Assembly: GCA_002733505.1 (NCBI GenBank)
Contig: NVVW01000020.1
Span: 1-52,026 of the forward strand
DNA: 52,026 nucleotides
Reading direction: 5' to 3'
DNA from: Methylophaga sp.
Lineage (GTDB): Bacteria; Pseudomonadota; Gammaproteobacteria; Nitrosococcales; Methylophagaceae
Below the pieces are notes generated by a model. That model worked only from the letters and a program-made list of their open reading frames with translations. It ran no database searches and was not told the origin of the DNA. How positions within the stretch are numbered: position 1 is the stretch's first letter; each line of letters begins with the position of its first letter. Below, in pieces: positions 9,698 through 18,419 of this stretch. Position numbers and translations under genes: made by a program.

Positions 9698-9716
9698 GTT
9701 AATGATAATTGTTACT
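9698..9716. promoter_or_regulatory. Possible Fur box
   Basis: GTTAATGATAATTGTTACT matches the Fur consensus GATAATGATAATCATTATC at 14 of 19 positions by eye, including an unbroken AATGATAAT core. It lies 40 bases before the start of the exported protein gene at 9756, and back to back with the iron importer operon. AT-rich background makes chance matches possible. Confidence 0.45.
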
Positions 9717-9755
9717 ATTTACCCAAATAAAATAACTTAACTTTTGGACTCCCTC

Positions 9756-10346
9756 ATGTCTTTAAAAAAAACATTTTTATATGCTAGTATTTTTATCGGT
9801 CTCGGTTTTAGTCAGGTAAGTTCTGCAAGTGGTGTTATGACTGCGGAAGATATTGACAATGTTGACCGTGTTGCTGCAAAAAATGAAAAAGAGCAGCAGC
9901 AACTAGCTAAAGCCGCAGGTTTATTAGCAAACTATGAAATTCTGGCAAACAAATTGCTGGCCAACCTGAAAAATGAAGATGCCACCGCCGAAGAAATAAG
10001 TAGCAAAGCAAGCGAATTATTACTACTGTCTGAAAATGTGATTGCTAGTGCTAGTTTTCGACTACCACAGTGCGGTGAGTATCTTTCAAAAACACTGTCT
10101 TTAAAAAATAGTCTAGCAACCATTTCCAATGAAACATTGGAAAAAGACTACCATCATGATGGCGCTTTACCAAAGGCACCAGATGAGTGCTACCATACAA
10201 AAGATTTATTTGTTCACCCAGCAACAGTCATCGTATTAACAAGAGATGACCCATCATTAAATGATGCCACAAAATCAGCAATTAACGCAGAAATATCAGA
10301 GGTTCTTGCGCATACCGAGATAGTAAGACAATTAGTTATTTATTAA
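9756..10346 (+). CDS. Unknown exported helical protein beside the iron importer
   Basis: I do not recognise a family. From the ATG at 9756 the protein has 196 residues. An upstream in-frame TTG at 9744 would only add four residues before the signal peptide. The signal peptide is MSLKKTFLYASIFIGLGFSQ and onward to VSSA. The mature part is mostly helical and polar, with glutamate/lysine-rich stretches, and has two cysteines in PQCGEY and DECYHT that could form a disulfide in the periplasm. A Fur-like site upstream and the neighbouring fbpCBA genes hint at an iron-related role, but this is inference only. Confidence 0.65.
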   Translation: MSLKKTFLYASIFIGLGFSQVSSASGVMTAEDIDNVDRVAAKNEKEQQQLAKAAGLLANYEILANKLLANLKNEDATAEEISSKASELLLLSENVIASASFRLPQCGEYLSKTLSLKNSLATISNETLEKDYHHDGALPKAPDECYHTKDLFVHPATVIVLTRDDPSLNDATKSAINAEISEVLAHTEIVRQLVIY

Positions 10347-10391
10347 TTTCATTGCCTTCACATTGCACCTTGTTCTGACCTTCGTGCTAAG

Positions 10392-10432
10392 CTCTGAAAT
10401 CTACATCTTCAAGTATTTTGGGTATATACCTA
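10392..10432. repeat. Fragment of the TATACCC repeat family
   Basis: The stretch CTACATCTTCAAGTATTTTGGGTATATACC repeats the right end of the copy at 15855-16012 (CTGCATCTTCAAGTAGTTTGGGTATA), then continues into the start of a second, left-type end (TATACCTATAATCATT). It is a junction of two partial copies in the gap between two genes. Confidence 0.5.
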
Positions 10433-10501
10433 TAATCATTGGAACCGCATGATTCATGCGTCGCCTTTATCTCGTTATTTCGGCCATTAATCTCGGCGGC
10501 G

Positions 10502-10771
10502 TTAACGCTTGAATAGCTTGCCTATTTTACCGATGACTGAATCTACCCCACTTTCCTCTTCGTAAGTTTCTTCATCATCTACGTCCTGAGAATCTTGTTC
10601 TTTTACCGCAACTTTAACTTTCCGCTGTTCATCACCTGAACGTCGATCATCCTTATCAATTTCGTAACGAACCATCGTCCGCCTATCTTTTAAGACACGG
10701 CGTGCTTCCGCTCTACGGTCATTGTCACCCGAAAAATCAAAATCTTCTTCCATTGTCAGTATAGTGTCCAC
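10502..10771 (-). CDS. Small highly charged hypothetical protein
   Basis: An 89-residue protein of unknown function, rich in Asp, Glu, Arg and Lys (for example DNDRRAEARRVLKDRR and DVDDEETYEEE), with no hydrophobic segment. The C-terminus VIGKIGKLFKR is a short basic amphipathic tail. A GTG start at 10769-10771 is preceded by GGAG nine bases upstream; the ATG six codons later has no such site, so I prefer GTG. Likely cytoplasmic. It stands alone between a repeat region and the pseudouridine synthase gene. Confidence 0.55.
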   Translation of the reverse strand: MDTILTMEEDFDFSGDNDRRAEARRVLKDRRTMVRYEIDKDDRRSGDEQRKVKVAVKEQDSQDVDDEETYEEESGVDSVIGKIGKLFKR

Positions 10772-10858
10772 TGATTAAGTCTCCAATATTAGTTTATCAC
10801 CTTACACTTAGTTTAAATTATAATCAATACCCAGAATTGGTGATAAATAATAATAATT

Positions 10859-11701
10859 CTATAGCTTTCTCAACAGGTTAAACTGTTGCTTGTGTTGTGT
10901 ATAAGGGCAAGTAAACGCCAGATAATAAGCACTCAACTGCAGATCTTCTTTATCTGACTCCGTACCATATTGCCGATCGCCAACAACTGGAAAGCCTAAT
11001 GAAGCGATATGACGTCTGATTTGATGTTTGCGACCCGTATCAATCGTGACGTCAAGTAGCGACTTATCCTGTTCGACATCATATTCAATCAAGGTGAAAT
11101 AGCTAATAGCGTGGCGCTTGTCAATATCATCATCGACTTTGATTGGATTTTCAGGTGTCGCTTTATTACTAAACCGACCATGCACCCATATTTGATAGCG
11201 TTTATCTATCTGCCGTTGCTGAAATAATTTCGATAATGCCGCAGCCGCCCCTTTTTCATGTGCAATAACGATTAAACCATTCGCAGCCCTATCAAGGCGA
11301 TGAACAACAAAACTAACCCGCTGAGGTTTTAGGTGTTGCTCTGCCCAACGCATAATGGTGCAATGATCGCCCCACTTCGACCCTTGTGATAACAGTCCAT
11401 AAGGTTTATTCCACACACTGTAACGGCCTTGATCAAAAATCAATTCCGGTTCAGGGGGAATTAAATTTAATACCTTTGGATCATAATAAATGTGTAGTAT
11501 TTCGCCGGGTTTTAGTGGCTTTTTTGCGCGCCGTAGCCGCTGGGTATGCTTGCCCTTGCTTAACCACACAGCACCCTTTTGCATAACTTGTTTTATTTTT
11601 TGCTTTGATAATGCCGTCGCTGCCGCCAATATGTCGACTGCAACACTATTTTGCTGATGCACTTTTATATGTTTTTCAAATCGTAGTAAGCTATCAGACA
11701 T
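10859..11701 (-). CDS. RluA-family RNA pseudouridine synthase
   Basis: A 280-residue enzyme that converts uridine to pseudouridine in rRNA or tRNA. The N-terminal region (about 15-75) looks like an S4-type RNA-binding module. The catalytic motif HRLDRAANG (Asp in the centre) follows around residue 133-141, and the C-terminal IDTGRKHQIRRHIASLGFPVVGDRQYG is the conserved family block. Which uridine it modifies cannot be decided from the sequence. It is divergent from the DUF4124 gene. Confidence 0.88.
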   Translation of the reverse strand: MSDSLLRFEKHIKVHQQNSVAVDILAAATALSKQKIKQVMQKGAVWLSKGKHTQRLRRAKKPLKPGEILHIYYDPKVLNLIPPEPELIFDQGRYSVWNKPYGLLSQGSKWGDHCTIMRWAEQHLKPQRVSFVVHRLDRAANGLIVIAHEKGAAAALSKLFQQRQIDKRYQIWVHGRFSNKATPENPIKVDDDIDKRHAISYFTLIEYDVEQDKSLLDVTIDTGRKHQIRRHIASLGFPVVGDRQYGTESDKEDLQLSAYYLAFTCPYTQHKQQFNLLRKL

Positions 11702-11776
11702 TATGATGATTCTTCAGTTTGAAGTAGAATTATGACTATTAGGTGTCTATATTGTTTAGTTAAATGGAGTTTAAAT

Positions 11777-12235
11777 ATGTTTATACAGTATTTCCATAAA
11801 TCCTTGGTGTTTTTTGTCTTATTCTTTATGGCCTCATCTGCTTTTGCTGATGCTTATAAGTGGATGGATGCTGAGGGAGAAACAAATTATACCCAACAAG
11901 ATCCCGTAAATATATCCGCTGAGTTAATCAAAGCGCCACCCCCACCGGCTATAGATCCTGTTGTTGCCCAACAAGAAATTGATATTCTGATTGAAAAACA
12001 AGATGGCACCTTTGAAGAAAAAGAAAAACAACGCCAACGTGTGGCATCAGCAGCTGCTGAGCAAAAACAAAAAGAAGAATACTGTCGTGCCAATAGACAT
12101 AACCTGCAATTATTTCAAGATAACCCTGGCGATAAAGTCGTCGATCCTGAAGGCAATGTGACCCGACTTACCGAAGAAAGTCGCCAACAAAAAATTGCTG
12201 AAATTCAGCAGAATATCGCTGAACATTGCAAATAA
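11777..12235 (+). CDS. DUF4124-type exported protein
   Basis: From the ATG at 11777 (GGAG about nine bases upstream) the protein is 152 residues long; the 45 bases before it in frame have no ribosome-binding site. A signal peptide ends near FADA, followed by YKWMDAEGETNYTQQDP, the typical start of DUF4124 proteins. The rest is a glutamine/lysine/glutamate-rich helix, probably coiled coil, with two cysteines (EYCRAN and the C-terminal HCK). Likely periplasmic or envelope-attached; the role of the family is unknown. Confidence 0.75.
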   Translation: MFIQYFHKSLVFFVLFFMASSAFADAYKWMDAEGETNYTQQDPVNISAELIKAPPPPAIDPVVAQQEIDILIEKQDGTFEEKEKQRQRVASAAAEQKQKEEYCRANRHNLQLFQDNPGDKVVDPEGNVTRLTEESRQQKIAEIQQNIAEHCK

Positions 12236-12258
12236 ACATTAAAATATGAGGATCTATC

Positions 12259-12594
12259 ATGCCCTATCTTAATATTGTTACTAATCAAGTTATTGATGAC
12301 GAGTCTGCTTTATTAAAAGCAGCCAGTCAAACCGTCGCCAAAGCGGCTAGCAAACCAGAAAGCTATGTCATGATAGCGGTGGAGACAAAAGCCTCGATGC
12401 TTATGGGTGGCAGTGATGCCCCGACCGCTATTTTAGATTATCGAGCACTAGGTTTACCTACCGACCGCACGGCATTTTCTGATGCCTTATGTTCGCTCAT
12501 TACAGAACAGCTTGGCATTGCAGGCGATCGTATTTACATCAGCATGACGGATTCAGAGCGACAAAATTGGGGCTGGAATCACCGTACTTTTTAA
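12259..12594 (+). CDS. MIF/tautomerase-superfamily protein
   Basis: A 111-residue homologue of macrophage migration inhibitory factor, a trimeric ketone-enol tautomerase fold. The catalytic proline directly follows the start Met (MPYLNIVTNQ), the conserved Lys-Pro (32-33) is present, and the C-terminal block WGWNHRTF mirrors the WGWNNSTF motif of MIF. Full length for the family. The natural bacterial substrate is unknown. It follows the DUF4124 gene by 23 bases and may share its transcript. Confidence 0.88.
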   Translation: MPYLNIVTNQVIDDESALLKAASQTVAKAASKPESYVMIAVETKASMLMGGSDAPTAILDYRALGLPTDRTAFSDALCSLITEQLGIAGDRIYISMTDSERQNWGWNHRTF

Positions 12595-12739
12595 CCGCTT
12601 GCTACCCTCTCTAAAGTAGCGTAGCTAAAGCAATTGTGTATGCATTATCATAGCTGGGTTATCCTATAGCCATCATTGGTAATATTTTTCATTCAGCCCA
12701 ACCCTACTAGCACTCATAACAATAGGTTTACATCAACAC

Positions 12740-14452
12740 ATGCGCACCTCACAACTACTTATCGCCACTTTAAAAGAAACACCTGCTGATGCAGAAATTA
12801 TCAGCCACCAGCTTATGCTTCGTGCGGGTTTAATCCGCAGATTAGCGTCAGGTTTATATACTTGGCTACCGTTGGGCTTAAAAGTATTACGCAAAACAGA
12901 AGCGATTATTCGTGAAGAAATGGCGCGAGCCGGTGCCCAAGAATTATTGATGCCATCAATCCAACCTGCTGAACTTTGGCAACAAAGTGAGCGTTGGGAC
13001 AAATATGGCCCTGAATTATTACGTATGACAGACCGCCATAACCGTGAATTTTGTTATGGTCCTACCCATGAAGAAGTCATTACTGATTTAGTACGCCAAG
13101 AAATTCGTAGTTATAAACAACTGCCTATTACTTTTTATCAAATTCAAACTAAATTCCGCGATGAAATTCGCCCGCGTTTTGGCATTATGCGTGCCCGTGA
13201 ATTTTTGATGAAAGATGCCTATTCTTTTCATATCGATCAAGAGTCCTTACAGCAAACCTATGATGATATGTTTGCGGCTTACAACCGTATTTTTGAACGC
13301 ATTGGCCTTAAATTTCGTCCAGTACAAGCGGATACCGGTAGTATTGGTGGCAACGCATCACATGAATTCCATGTATTAGCCAGCTCAGGTGAAGATGCCA
13401 TTGCTTTTAGTGATGGCAGTGATTATGCCGCCAATGTTGAATTAGCTGAAGCGGTGGTGCCTGCAGGTGAGCGTCCCGCCGCTAGCGCTGCTATGGCAAC
13501 AGTGGATACGCCTAAAAAGCATACCATTGAAGAAGTCTGTGAATTTTTATCCATTCCAGCAACACAATGTTTAAAAACATTATTAGTTGAAGGTGTAGCA
13601 GAAGACTCAGTGGTTGCTTTGGTATTGCGTGGTGACCATGAACTAAACGAGCTCAAAGCCGAAAAACATCCTGCGGTTGCAGAGCCATTAACGTTCGCAA
13701 CAGCTGAACAGGTATTTGAATGTTGTGGCGCAAACATCGGCTCCATCGGCCCAATCGATTTAACGATTCCGGTGATTGTCGATCGGGCAGCGGCGCATGT
13801 GGCTGACTTTGCTTGTGGCGCTAATGAAAATGACAAACATCTAACTGGAGTCAACTGGGGGCGTGATTTAGCTGAACCTGAAACGGCTGACCTACGTAAT
13901 GTGGTGGTGGGTGATGCTAGCCCAGATGGCAGGGGCACATTAGATATCGCACGCGGCATTGAAGTCGGTCATATCTTTCAATTAGGTGATAACTACAGTA
14001 AAAAACTCAATGCCAACGTACTCGCAGACACGGGAAAATCGCAAGTGCTAACCATGGGCTGTTACGGTATTGGTGTATCGCGCGTTGTCGCCGCAGCAAT
14101 TGAACAAAATCATGATGCCCGCGGTATTATTTGGCCGTTAGCCATTGCACCGTTTGAAGTGGTATTAGTACCGATGAATGCACACAAGTCTATACGTGTG
14201 CGTGAAGCAGCGGATGAAATTTATAAGCAACTGCTTGATGCTGGCGTTGATGTATTGATTGATGATCGAGGTCTCCGCCCAGGCGTTGCCTTTGCAGATA
14301 TGGAATTAATCGGTATTCCGCATCGCTTAGTATTAGGCGAGCGTGGCTTAGACAGCGGCATGATTGAATATAAATGCCGTGCTAATGGTGAAGGTGATGA
14401 GTTTGCCATTACAGATGTAGTCACAGAAATACAAAAACGTTTAAAATCTTAA
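12740..14452 (+). CDS. proS: Prolyl-tRNA synthetase (bacterial type with editing domain)
   Basis: A 570-residue enzyme that charges tRNA-Pro. Class II motifs are visible: [26 protein letters not shown] near the start (motif 1 region), [28 protein letters not shown] (motif 2) and the C-terminal [17 protein letters not shown] (motif 3). The long insert between about 225 and 410 is the YbaK-like editing domain of the bacterial form, which removes Ala mischarged onto tRNA-Pro. Stand-alone gene followed closely by fumC. Confidence 0.96.
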   Translation: MRTSQLLIATLKETPADAEIISHQLMLRAGLIRRLASGLYTWLPLGLKVLRKTEAIIREEMARAGAQELLMPSIQPAELWQQSERWDKYGPELLRMTDRHNREFCYGPTHEEVITDLVRQEIRSYKQLPITFYQIQTKFRDEIRPRFGIMRAREFLMKDAYSFHIDQESLQQTYDDMFAAYNRIFERIGLKFRPVQADTGSIGGNASHEFHVLASSGEDAIAFSDGSDYAANVELAEAVVPAGERPAASAAMATVDTPKKHTIEEVCEFLSIPATQCLKTLLVEGVAEDSVVALVLRGDHELNELKAEKHPAVAEPLTFATAEQVFECCGANIGSIGPIDLTIPVIVDRAAAHVADFACGANENDKHLTGVNWGRDLAEPETADLRNVVVGDASPDGRGTLDIARGIEVGHIFQLGDNYSKKLNANVLADTGKSQVLTMGCYGIGVSRVVAAAIEQNHDARGIIWPLAIAPFEVVLVPMNAHKSIRVREAADEIYKQLLDAGVDVLIDDRGLRPGVAFADMELIGIPHRLVLGERGLDSGMIEYKCRANGEGDEFAITDVVTEIQKRLKS

Positions 14453-14479
14453 ATCAAAGTGGGTGATAAGGATCCAATA

Positions 14480-15865
14480 ATGACAACGACGCGCATAGAA
14501 TCTGACAGCATGGGTCAATTAGAAGTGCCTGAGCAGGCGTTATATGCGGCGCAAACTCAGCGTGCCATTAACAACTTCCCCGTCAGCGGCCAAACGCTCC
14601 CTGAAGCTTTTATTCGCTCACTATTGTTGGCTAAATCATCTGCGGCTAAAGCCAATGCTACTTTAAATCAAATCCCTGAAAAAATGGGGCTAGCGATCTG
14701 TGCGGCAGTGGATAGCCTGTTGAAAGAAGATAACTTGATGCGGCATTTTCCAATCGACATCTTCCAAACGGGATCGGGCACCAGCTCAAACATGAATGCC
14801 AACGAAGTGCTGGCAACGGTGGCGAGTCAAATATATGGCGAAACCATTAGCCCTAATGATCATATTAACTGTGGTCAAAGCAGTAACGATATCATTCCAT
14901 CGACTATTCATATTAGCGCTGCTATCAAACTTGAAAAAGAATTATTGCCTGCATTAGTGCATTTATCTAAAGTCATTCGTCAAAAAGCCAGCAAAGTCGA
15001 TCACCACATTAAAACAGGTCGAACACACCTTATGGATGCGATGCCGGTGCGTATGAGCCAAAGCCTAGAAGCGTGGGCAGTGCAGATAGATCAGAACATA
15101 ACACAACTTAAACAATTACAGCCCGCTCTGCAAACACTGGCACAAGGCGGTACTGCGGTTGGCACAGGCATTAATGCACATCCAGAGTTTGCAACACAAT
15201 TTAATAAAGAGTTGAGTGCGCAAACTGGAATAAGCTTTGTTAAAGCAAATAATTTTTTTGCATTGATTTCATCGCAAGATATTGCCGTCTCCCTATCGGG
15301 GCAACTTAAAGTGGTTGCTGTTACCATCACCAAGATCGCTAATGATCTACGCTGGATGAACTCGGGGCCTTTAGCCGGTTTTGGCGAGATCGAACTCGAA
15401 GCCCTGCAACCCGGTTCATCTATTATGCCCGGCAAGGTTAATCCGGTCATTCCTGAAGCTGCCGCCATGGTGGCCGCTCAAGTTATCGGTAATGACACCA
15501 CCATCACCATTGCTGGCCAATCTGGTAATTTTGAGCTTAATGTAATGCTACCGTTGATTGCCAGTAATCTATTAGATAGCTTAACTATACTAAGCAATAT
15601 CAGCCATCTTCTGGCAGACAAGGCGATAGCCACCTTTACTGTCAATAAAGAAAATCTAGCGAGATCGCTCTCGCGTAACCCCATTTTAGTGACGGCATTA
15701 AATCCTATTATTGGTTATGAAAAAGCCGCCGAGATTGCCAAACAAGCCTATAAAGAAGGACGCCCTGTTATCGACGTTGCCGCAGAGCAAACCGACCTTT
15801 CTATAAATGAATTACAACAGCTATTAGATCCCGCAAAATTAACCGAGAGTAATGTATACTCGTAA
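14480..15865 (+). CDS. fumC: Class II fumarate hydratase
   Basis: Fumarase that interconverts fumarate and malate in the TCA cycle, an oxygen-stable, iron-free tetramer. I choose the ATG at 14480 (461 residues, AAGG eight bases upstream) over an in-frame GTG at 14459. The superfamily signature GSSIMPGKVNP, the GRTHLMDAMPVRMSQ substrate block and GTAVGTGINAHPEF, which separates fumarases from aspartases, are all present. The last codons GTA TAC TCG TAA come from the left end of the repeat at 15855-16012, so the original C-terminus may have differed by a few residues. Confidence 0.93.
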   Translation: MTTTRIESDSMGQLEVPEQALYAAQTQRAINNFPVSGQTLPEAFIRSLLLAKSSAAKANATLNQIPEKMGLAICAAVDSLLKEDNLMRHFPIDIFQTGSGTSSNMNANEVLATVASQIYGETISPNDHINCGQSSNDIIPSTIHISAAIKLEKELLPALVHLSKVIRQKASKVDHHIKTGRTHLMDAMPVRMSQSLEAWAVQIDQNITQLKQLQPALQTLAQGGTAVGTGINAHPEFATQFNKELSAQTGISFVKANNFFALISSQDIAVSLSGQLKVVAVTITKIANDLRWMNSGPLAGFGEIELEALQPGSSIMPGKVNPVIPEAAAMVAAQVIGNDTTITIAGQSGNFELNVMLPLIASNLLDSLTILSNISHLLADKAIATFTVNKENLARSLSRNPILVTALNPIIGYEKAAEIAKQAYKEGRPVIDVAAEQTDLSINELQQLLDPAKLTESNVYS

Positions 15866-16012
15866 TCATTCAAGTTGCAGATGATCTTGTAGAAATCTCG
15901 TCATCCCCGAAATCTTTTATCGGGGATCTATGGCGGTAACACTAGACTCCCGCTAAAAACATGCGGGAGTGACGAAAAATATAAATCTGCATCTTCAAGT
16001 AGTTTGGGTATA
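15855..16012. mobile_element. MITE-like TATACCC repeat, copy B
   Basis: A 158-base element with left end TATACTCGTAATCATTCAAG and right end CTTCAAGTAGTTTGGGTATA, imperfect inverted repeats. Inside are two hairpins: ATCCCCGA (15903-15910) with TCGGGGAT (15920-15927), and ACTCCCGC (15946-15953) with GCGGGAGT (15963-15970). It is colinear with copy A at 9454-9606. It overlaps the stop codon of fumC on the left and ends 43 bases before the next gene. No coding capacity. Confidence 0.7.
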
Positions 16013-16054
16013 GAAGATTACCCTCCTTTTCCTCAAACAATAATGGAGAAAATT

Positions 16055-16507
16055 ATGCCTTTAGCCATTACATTACACCTGTTAGCCGCCGTGATTTGGG
16101 TGGGCGGCATGTTCTTCGCTTACACCGCGCTGCGCCCTGTAGCCGTTGCTCAATTTGAGCCACCAGCCCGACTAACACTCTGGTCAGCCGTATTTAAGCG
16201 CTTTTTCCCATGGGTTATCGTCAGTATCGTCGCGTTACTCACTTCCGGTTTCTGGATGATCGCCCTGTTGGGTGGCATGGCCGAAATTGGCATTCATGTG
16301 CATATCATGCTTGTTATCGGCATTATTATGATCTTGGTCTTCTTCCATGTTTACTTTAATCCTTTTAAAAAACTAAAAGATAGTGTTATAACTGAAGATT
16401 GGCCAACAGGTGGCGCTGCCTTAAATCAAATTCGTAAACTTATTTTAGTTAACTTGGCATTAGGATTGCTAGTGATAGTTATTGCCTCAGCTGGACGATA
16501 TTTATAA
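16055..16507 (+). CDS. CopD-family four-helix membrane protein
   Basis: A 150-residue inner-membrane protein with four hydrophobic segments. The ATG at 16055 is chosen because GGAG lies 6-7 bases upstream; the in-frame TTG at 16004 lies in the repeat. The start LAITLHLLAAVIWVGGMFFAY resembles CopD/cytochrome b561-like membrane domains, with histidines at residue 8 and in GIHVHIML and FFHVYF that could bind heme or copper. The function of these stand-alone proteins is not established. Close to, but probably not in one operon with, the lytic transglycosylase. Confidence 0.75.
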   Translation: MPLAITLHLLAAVIWVGGMFFAYTALRPVAVAQFEPPARLTLWSAVFKRFFPWVIVSIVALLTSGFWMIALLGGMAEIGIHVHIMLVIGIIMILVFFHVYFNPFKKLKDSVITEDWPTGGAALNQIRKLILVNLALGLLVIVIASAGRYL

Positions 16508-16511
16508 CATT

Positions 16512-17195
16512 ATGTTGAAATTTATAGCCTTTATTATCTTCACTTTATACGCTGCACCGATTTTCTCTGCGGGCACAATAGAGCGCACCAAAAATAACGA
16601 AGGCGTGGTCGAGTTTAGCAATATTCCTAGTGCTTCAAAAAATGCTAAAACGACCTTTATTTATAGTTTTCCCGATGCAGAAAATGTCTCTGTCTTTACT
16701 GACCAAAAACCGACACATACTTCTGACTATAACGTACTAAAATTTGAATGTTATGCCTGCAATCCCCACTCAACAATCAATTGGCACAAGGTTAAACTTA
16801 ACATTAACTCATTCTCTCAACATGTTGATTCAGAATCAAAAAATAACCGTGTTGATCCTGCATTGGTAAGAGCTATTATTCATGCTGAATCTGCGTTTAA
16901 TCCACAAGCACTATCCCGTGTAGGTGCGCAAGGTTTAATGCAATTAATGCCTGCTACTGCCAAAGAATTAGGTGTAAGTAATTCCTTAGATCCACAACAA
17001 AACATTGCTGGCGGTGCTAAATATATTGCCCAATTATTACAGCAATTCAAAGGTAACATTAAGCTGGCAACAGCCGCTTACAATGCCGGGCCCGGTGCAG
17101 TGAAAAGACATAATGGTGTTCCGCCCTATGAAGAAACACAGGTCTATGTCAAACGCGTAGCCATCCTCCATGCTCGCTACCAAAAGGCATTATGA
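16512..17195 (+). CDS. Lytic transglycosylase (SLT domain)
   Basis: A 227-residue exported murein-cleaving enzyme. The start at 16512 gives a clean signal peptide (MLKFIAFIIFTLYAAPIFSAG). After it, ERTKNNEGVVEFSNIPS resembles a short DUF4124-like segment, and from about residue 110 the SLT domain follows: the catalytic Glu in IIHAESAFNP, then GAQGLMQLMPATAKELG and ATAAYNAGPGAV. It cuts peptidoglycan between MurNAc and GlcNAc with formation of an anhydro product. It begins five bases after the CopD-like gene. Confidence 0.88.
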   Translation: MLKFIAFIIFTLYAAPIFSAGTIERTKNNEGVVEFSNIPSASKNAKTTFIYSFPDAENVSVFTDQKPTHTSDYNVLKFECYACNPHSTINWHKVKLNINSFSQHVDSESKNNRVDPALVRAIIHAESAFNPQALSRVGAQGLMQLMPATAKELGVSNSLDPQQNIAGGAKYIAQLLQQFKGNIKLATAAYNAGPGAVKRHNGVPPYEETQVYVKRVAILHARYQKAL

Positions 17196-17212
17196 GTAGT
17201 TTTTTATATTTC

Positions 17213-17280
17213 ACCACAGAGGCACGGAGGACACAGAGAAAAAAATATAATAACGCTGTGCTCTCTGTGTCTCTGTGGTA
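17213..17280. repeat. 68-bp imperfect inverted repeat (CACAGAG type)
   Basis: ACCACAGAGGCACGGAGGAC and the following ACAGAG face CTCTCTGTGTCTCTGTGGT at the other side, giving a long hairpin between two genes. Sequences of this CACAGAG/CTCTGTG type are scattered in many bacterial genomes (general knowledge). The short A-run and absence of a T-tract argue against a simple terminator. Confidence 0.6.
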
Positions 17281-17300
17281 AATTTGAAAGCATATTAAAT

Positions 17301-17570
17301 ATGGCTACGCTCAAATCCTTAATCGCTGAAGAAAAACTCATTCATTCTAAAATGAAAAAAGTGGTTTCGCATGTACAAAGACAAACCGAAGATTGGATCC
17401 AAAACACAATCTTAATTGATGGCTATGAAGTGCCCTTTAAATACAAACGCAAAAAAATGTATAAATCACTTAAAGGCGCGCGCGTTGATATTGCTTATTA
17501 CCCTTCAAGTGAATTACTAGCAGGAATAGAATTTGAGATGATGAAAGTGGTTAAGCTCGCTATTTCTTAA
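17301..17570 (+). CDS. Small basic hypothetical protein
   Basis: An 89-residue protein of unknown function, rich in lysine, without signal peptide or membrane segment. It has a helical, charged N-terminus (LKSLIAEEKLIHSKMKKVVSHVQRQ) and a C-terminal part with mixed strands (KGARVDIAYYPSSELLAGIEF). It lies between the hairpin repeat and the nitroreductase gene, 29 bases upstream of the latter, and may share its transcript. Confidence 0.55.
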   Translation: MATLKSLIAEEKLIHSKMKKVVSHVQRQTEDWIQNTILIDGYEVPFKYKRKKMYKSLKGARVDIAYYPSSELLAGIEFEMMKVVKLAIS

Positions 17571-17599
17571 CATTGCCTTAAATTAATGAGAAAGATTAA

Positions 17600-18259
17600 A
17601 TGGATGCTCCAGAAATACTGACAGAAATAATAAAACGCCGTAAAACTGAGAAGGTGATGTGTGAGGCGGGATCATCAATAAACGTTGCGGCCGATATTGA
17701 TAAGCGTAATCAGATAATTGTACGGGATGCGGTCGAAACTGCGGGCTGGGCACCCTTTCACTATAATCGCGGGCTTGATGATATTGCCGAGCCGTGGCGC
17801 GCGCATGTTTTATGGCAAGATGAACTCATCAAGCTTGAAGATTATTTCCGCAATGAACTAAAAGTAACCAATAAAGAGCTCGATTTAATTGCCGGTTGCA
17901 ATGCCTTAGTATTAGTCACATGGCTACCCGAATTTTACAGCGAGCCCTGTCGTGAAAACTCATCACGGTCACGTGAATATCAAATATCACGCGATGAAGA
18001 ACACTTAGCGGCGACCGCAGCCATGGTACAAAACCTGTTATTGTTGCTTACAGCGCATGACATGGGCACATATTGGTCAAGCGGTTTTAAACTACGCGAA
18101 CCCGCTGTGCTTGAAACTTTAGGCATCGCTACTGAAGAGCGCTTTATTGCCGCCCTATTTATTGAGTACCCCGAAGCAAACAATGACAACGCGATCCGCA
18201 AGGCGGGCAACCAGCGTGGTAACCGTTCTGATAAATGGATCCGTGAAGTATCAACCTAA
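17600..18259 (+). CDS. Nitroreductase-family flavoprotein
   Basis: A 219-residue FMN-dependent NAD(P)H oxidoreductase of the nitroreductase superfamily. Visible family features are the N-terminal RD-V-E-AGWAPFHYN block that would bind the FMN phosphate, a central LLLTAHDMGTYWSSG helix-strand motif, and the C-terminal ATEERFIAALFIEYPE strand. The physiological substrate cannot be inferred. It is followed 10 bases later by a small membrane-protein gene. Confidence 0.82.
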   Translation: MDAPEILTEIIKRRKTEKVMCEAGSSINVAADIDKRNQIIVRDAVETAGWAPFHYNRGLDDIAEPWRAHVLWQDELIKLEDYFRNELKVTNKELDLIAGCNALVLVTWLPEFYSEPCRENSSRSREYQISRDEEHLAATAAMVQNLLLLLTAHDMGTYWSSGFKLREPAVLETLGIATEERFIAALFIEYPEANNDNAIRKAGNQRGNRSDKWIREVST

Positions 18260-18269
18260 GGAGAGTATA

Positions 18270-18419
18270 TTGTTTCGCTTCCTAGCCAACTGTTTTTCTA
18301 TAAACCTACCCTATATCGTTACGATCACTAGCTTTCTAATGGCTTTTGTCACTGTATTTATGGTGGCAGCATTATCTGTTACTTATAAGCTTATTTATCA
18401 GGATAGGTATAAAAGCTAA
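18270..18419 (+). CDS. Small membrane protein with TTG start
   Basis: A 49-residue protein starting with TTG at 18270, preceded by a strong AAGGAGAG (18258-18265) directly after the nitroreductase stop codon. It has one long or two short hydrophobic segments (INLPYIVTITSFLMAF and VFMVAALSVTYKLI) and a polar tail. The last residues (QDRYKS) and the stop codon are read from the left arm of the inverted repeat that starts at 18398, so the native C-terminus may have been replaced. Function unknown. The good ribosome-binding site argues that it is real. Confidence 0.5.
   Translation: MFRFLANCFSINLPYIVTITSFLMAFVTVFMVAALSVTYKLIYQDRYKS

Noticed and set aside
12595..12739. Possible T-box or other riboswitch before proS
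   Set aside because: Only a weak GCTAC/GTAGC hairpin; no T-box or known riboswitch motif, and T-boxes are not expected in gammaproteobacteria.
13423..13959. A 178-codon minus-strand frame inside proS
   Set aside because: Shadow of the proS editing domain; Ser/Ala/Pro-rich product with no family features.
16004..16054. TTG start for the CopD-like gene
   Set aside because: The TTG lies in the right end of a MITE; the ATG at 16055 has GGAG at correct distance.
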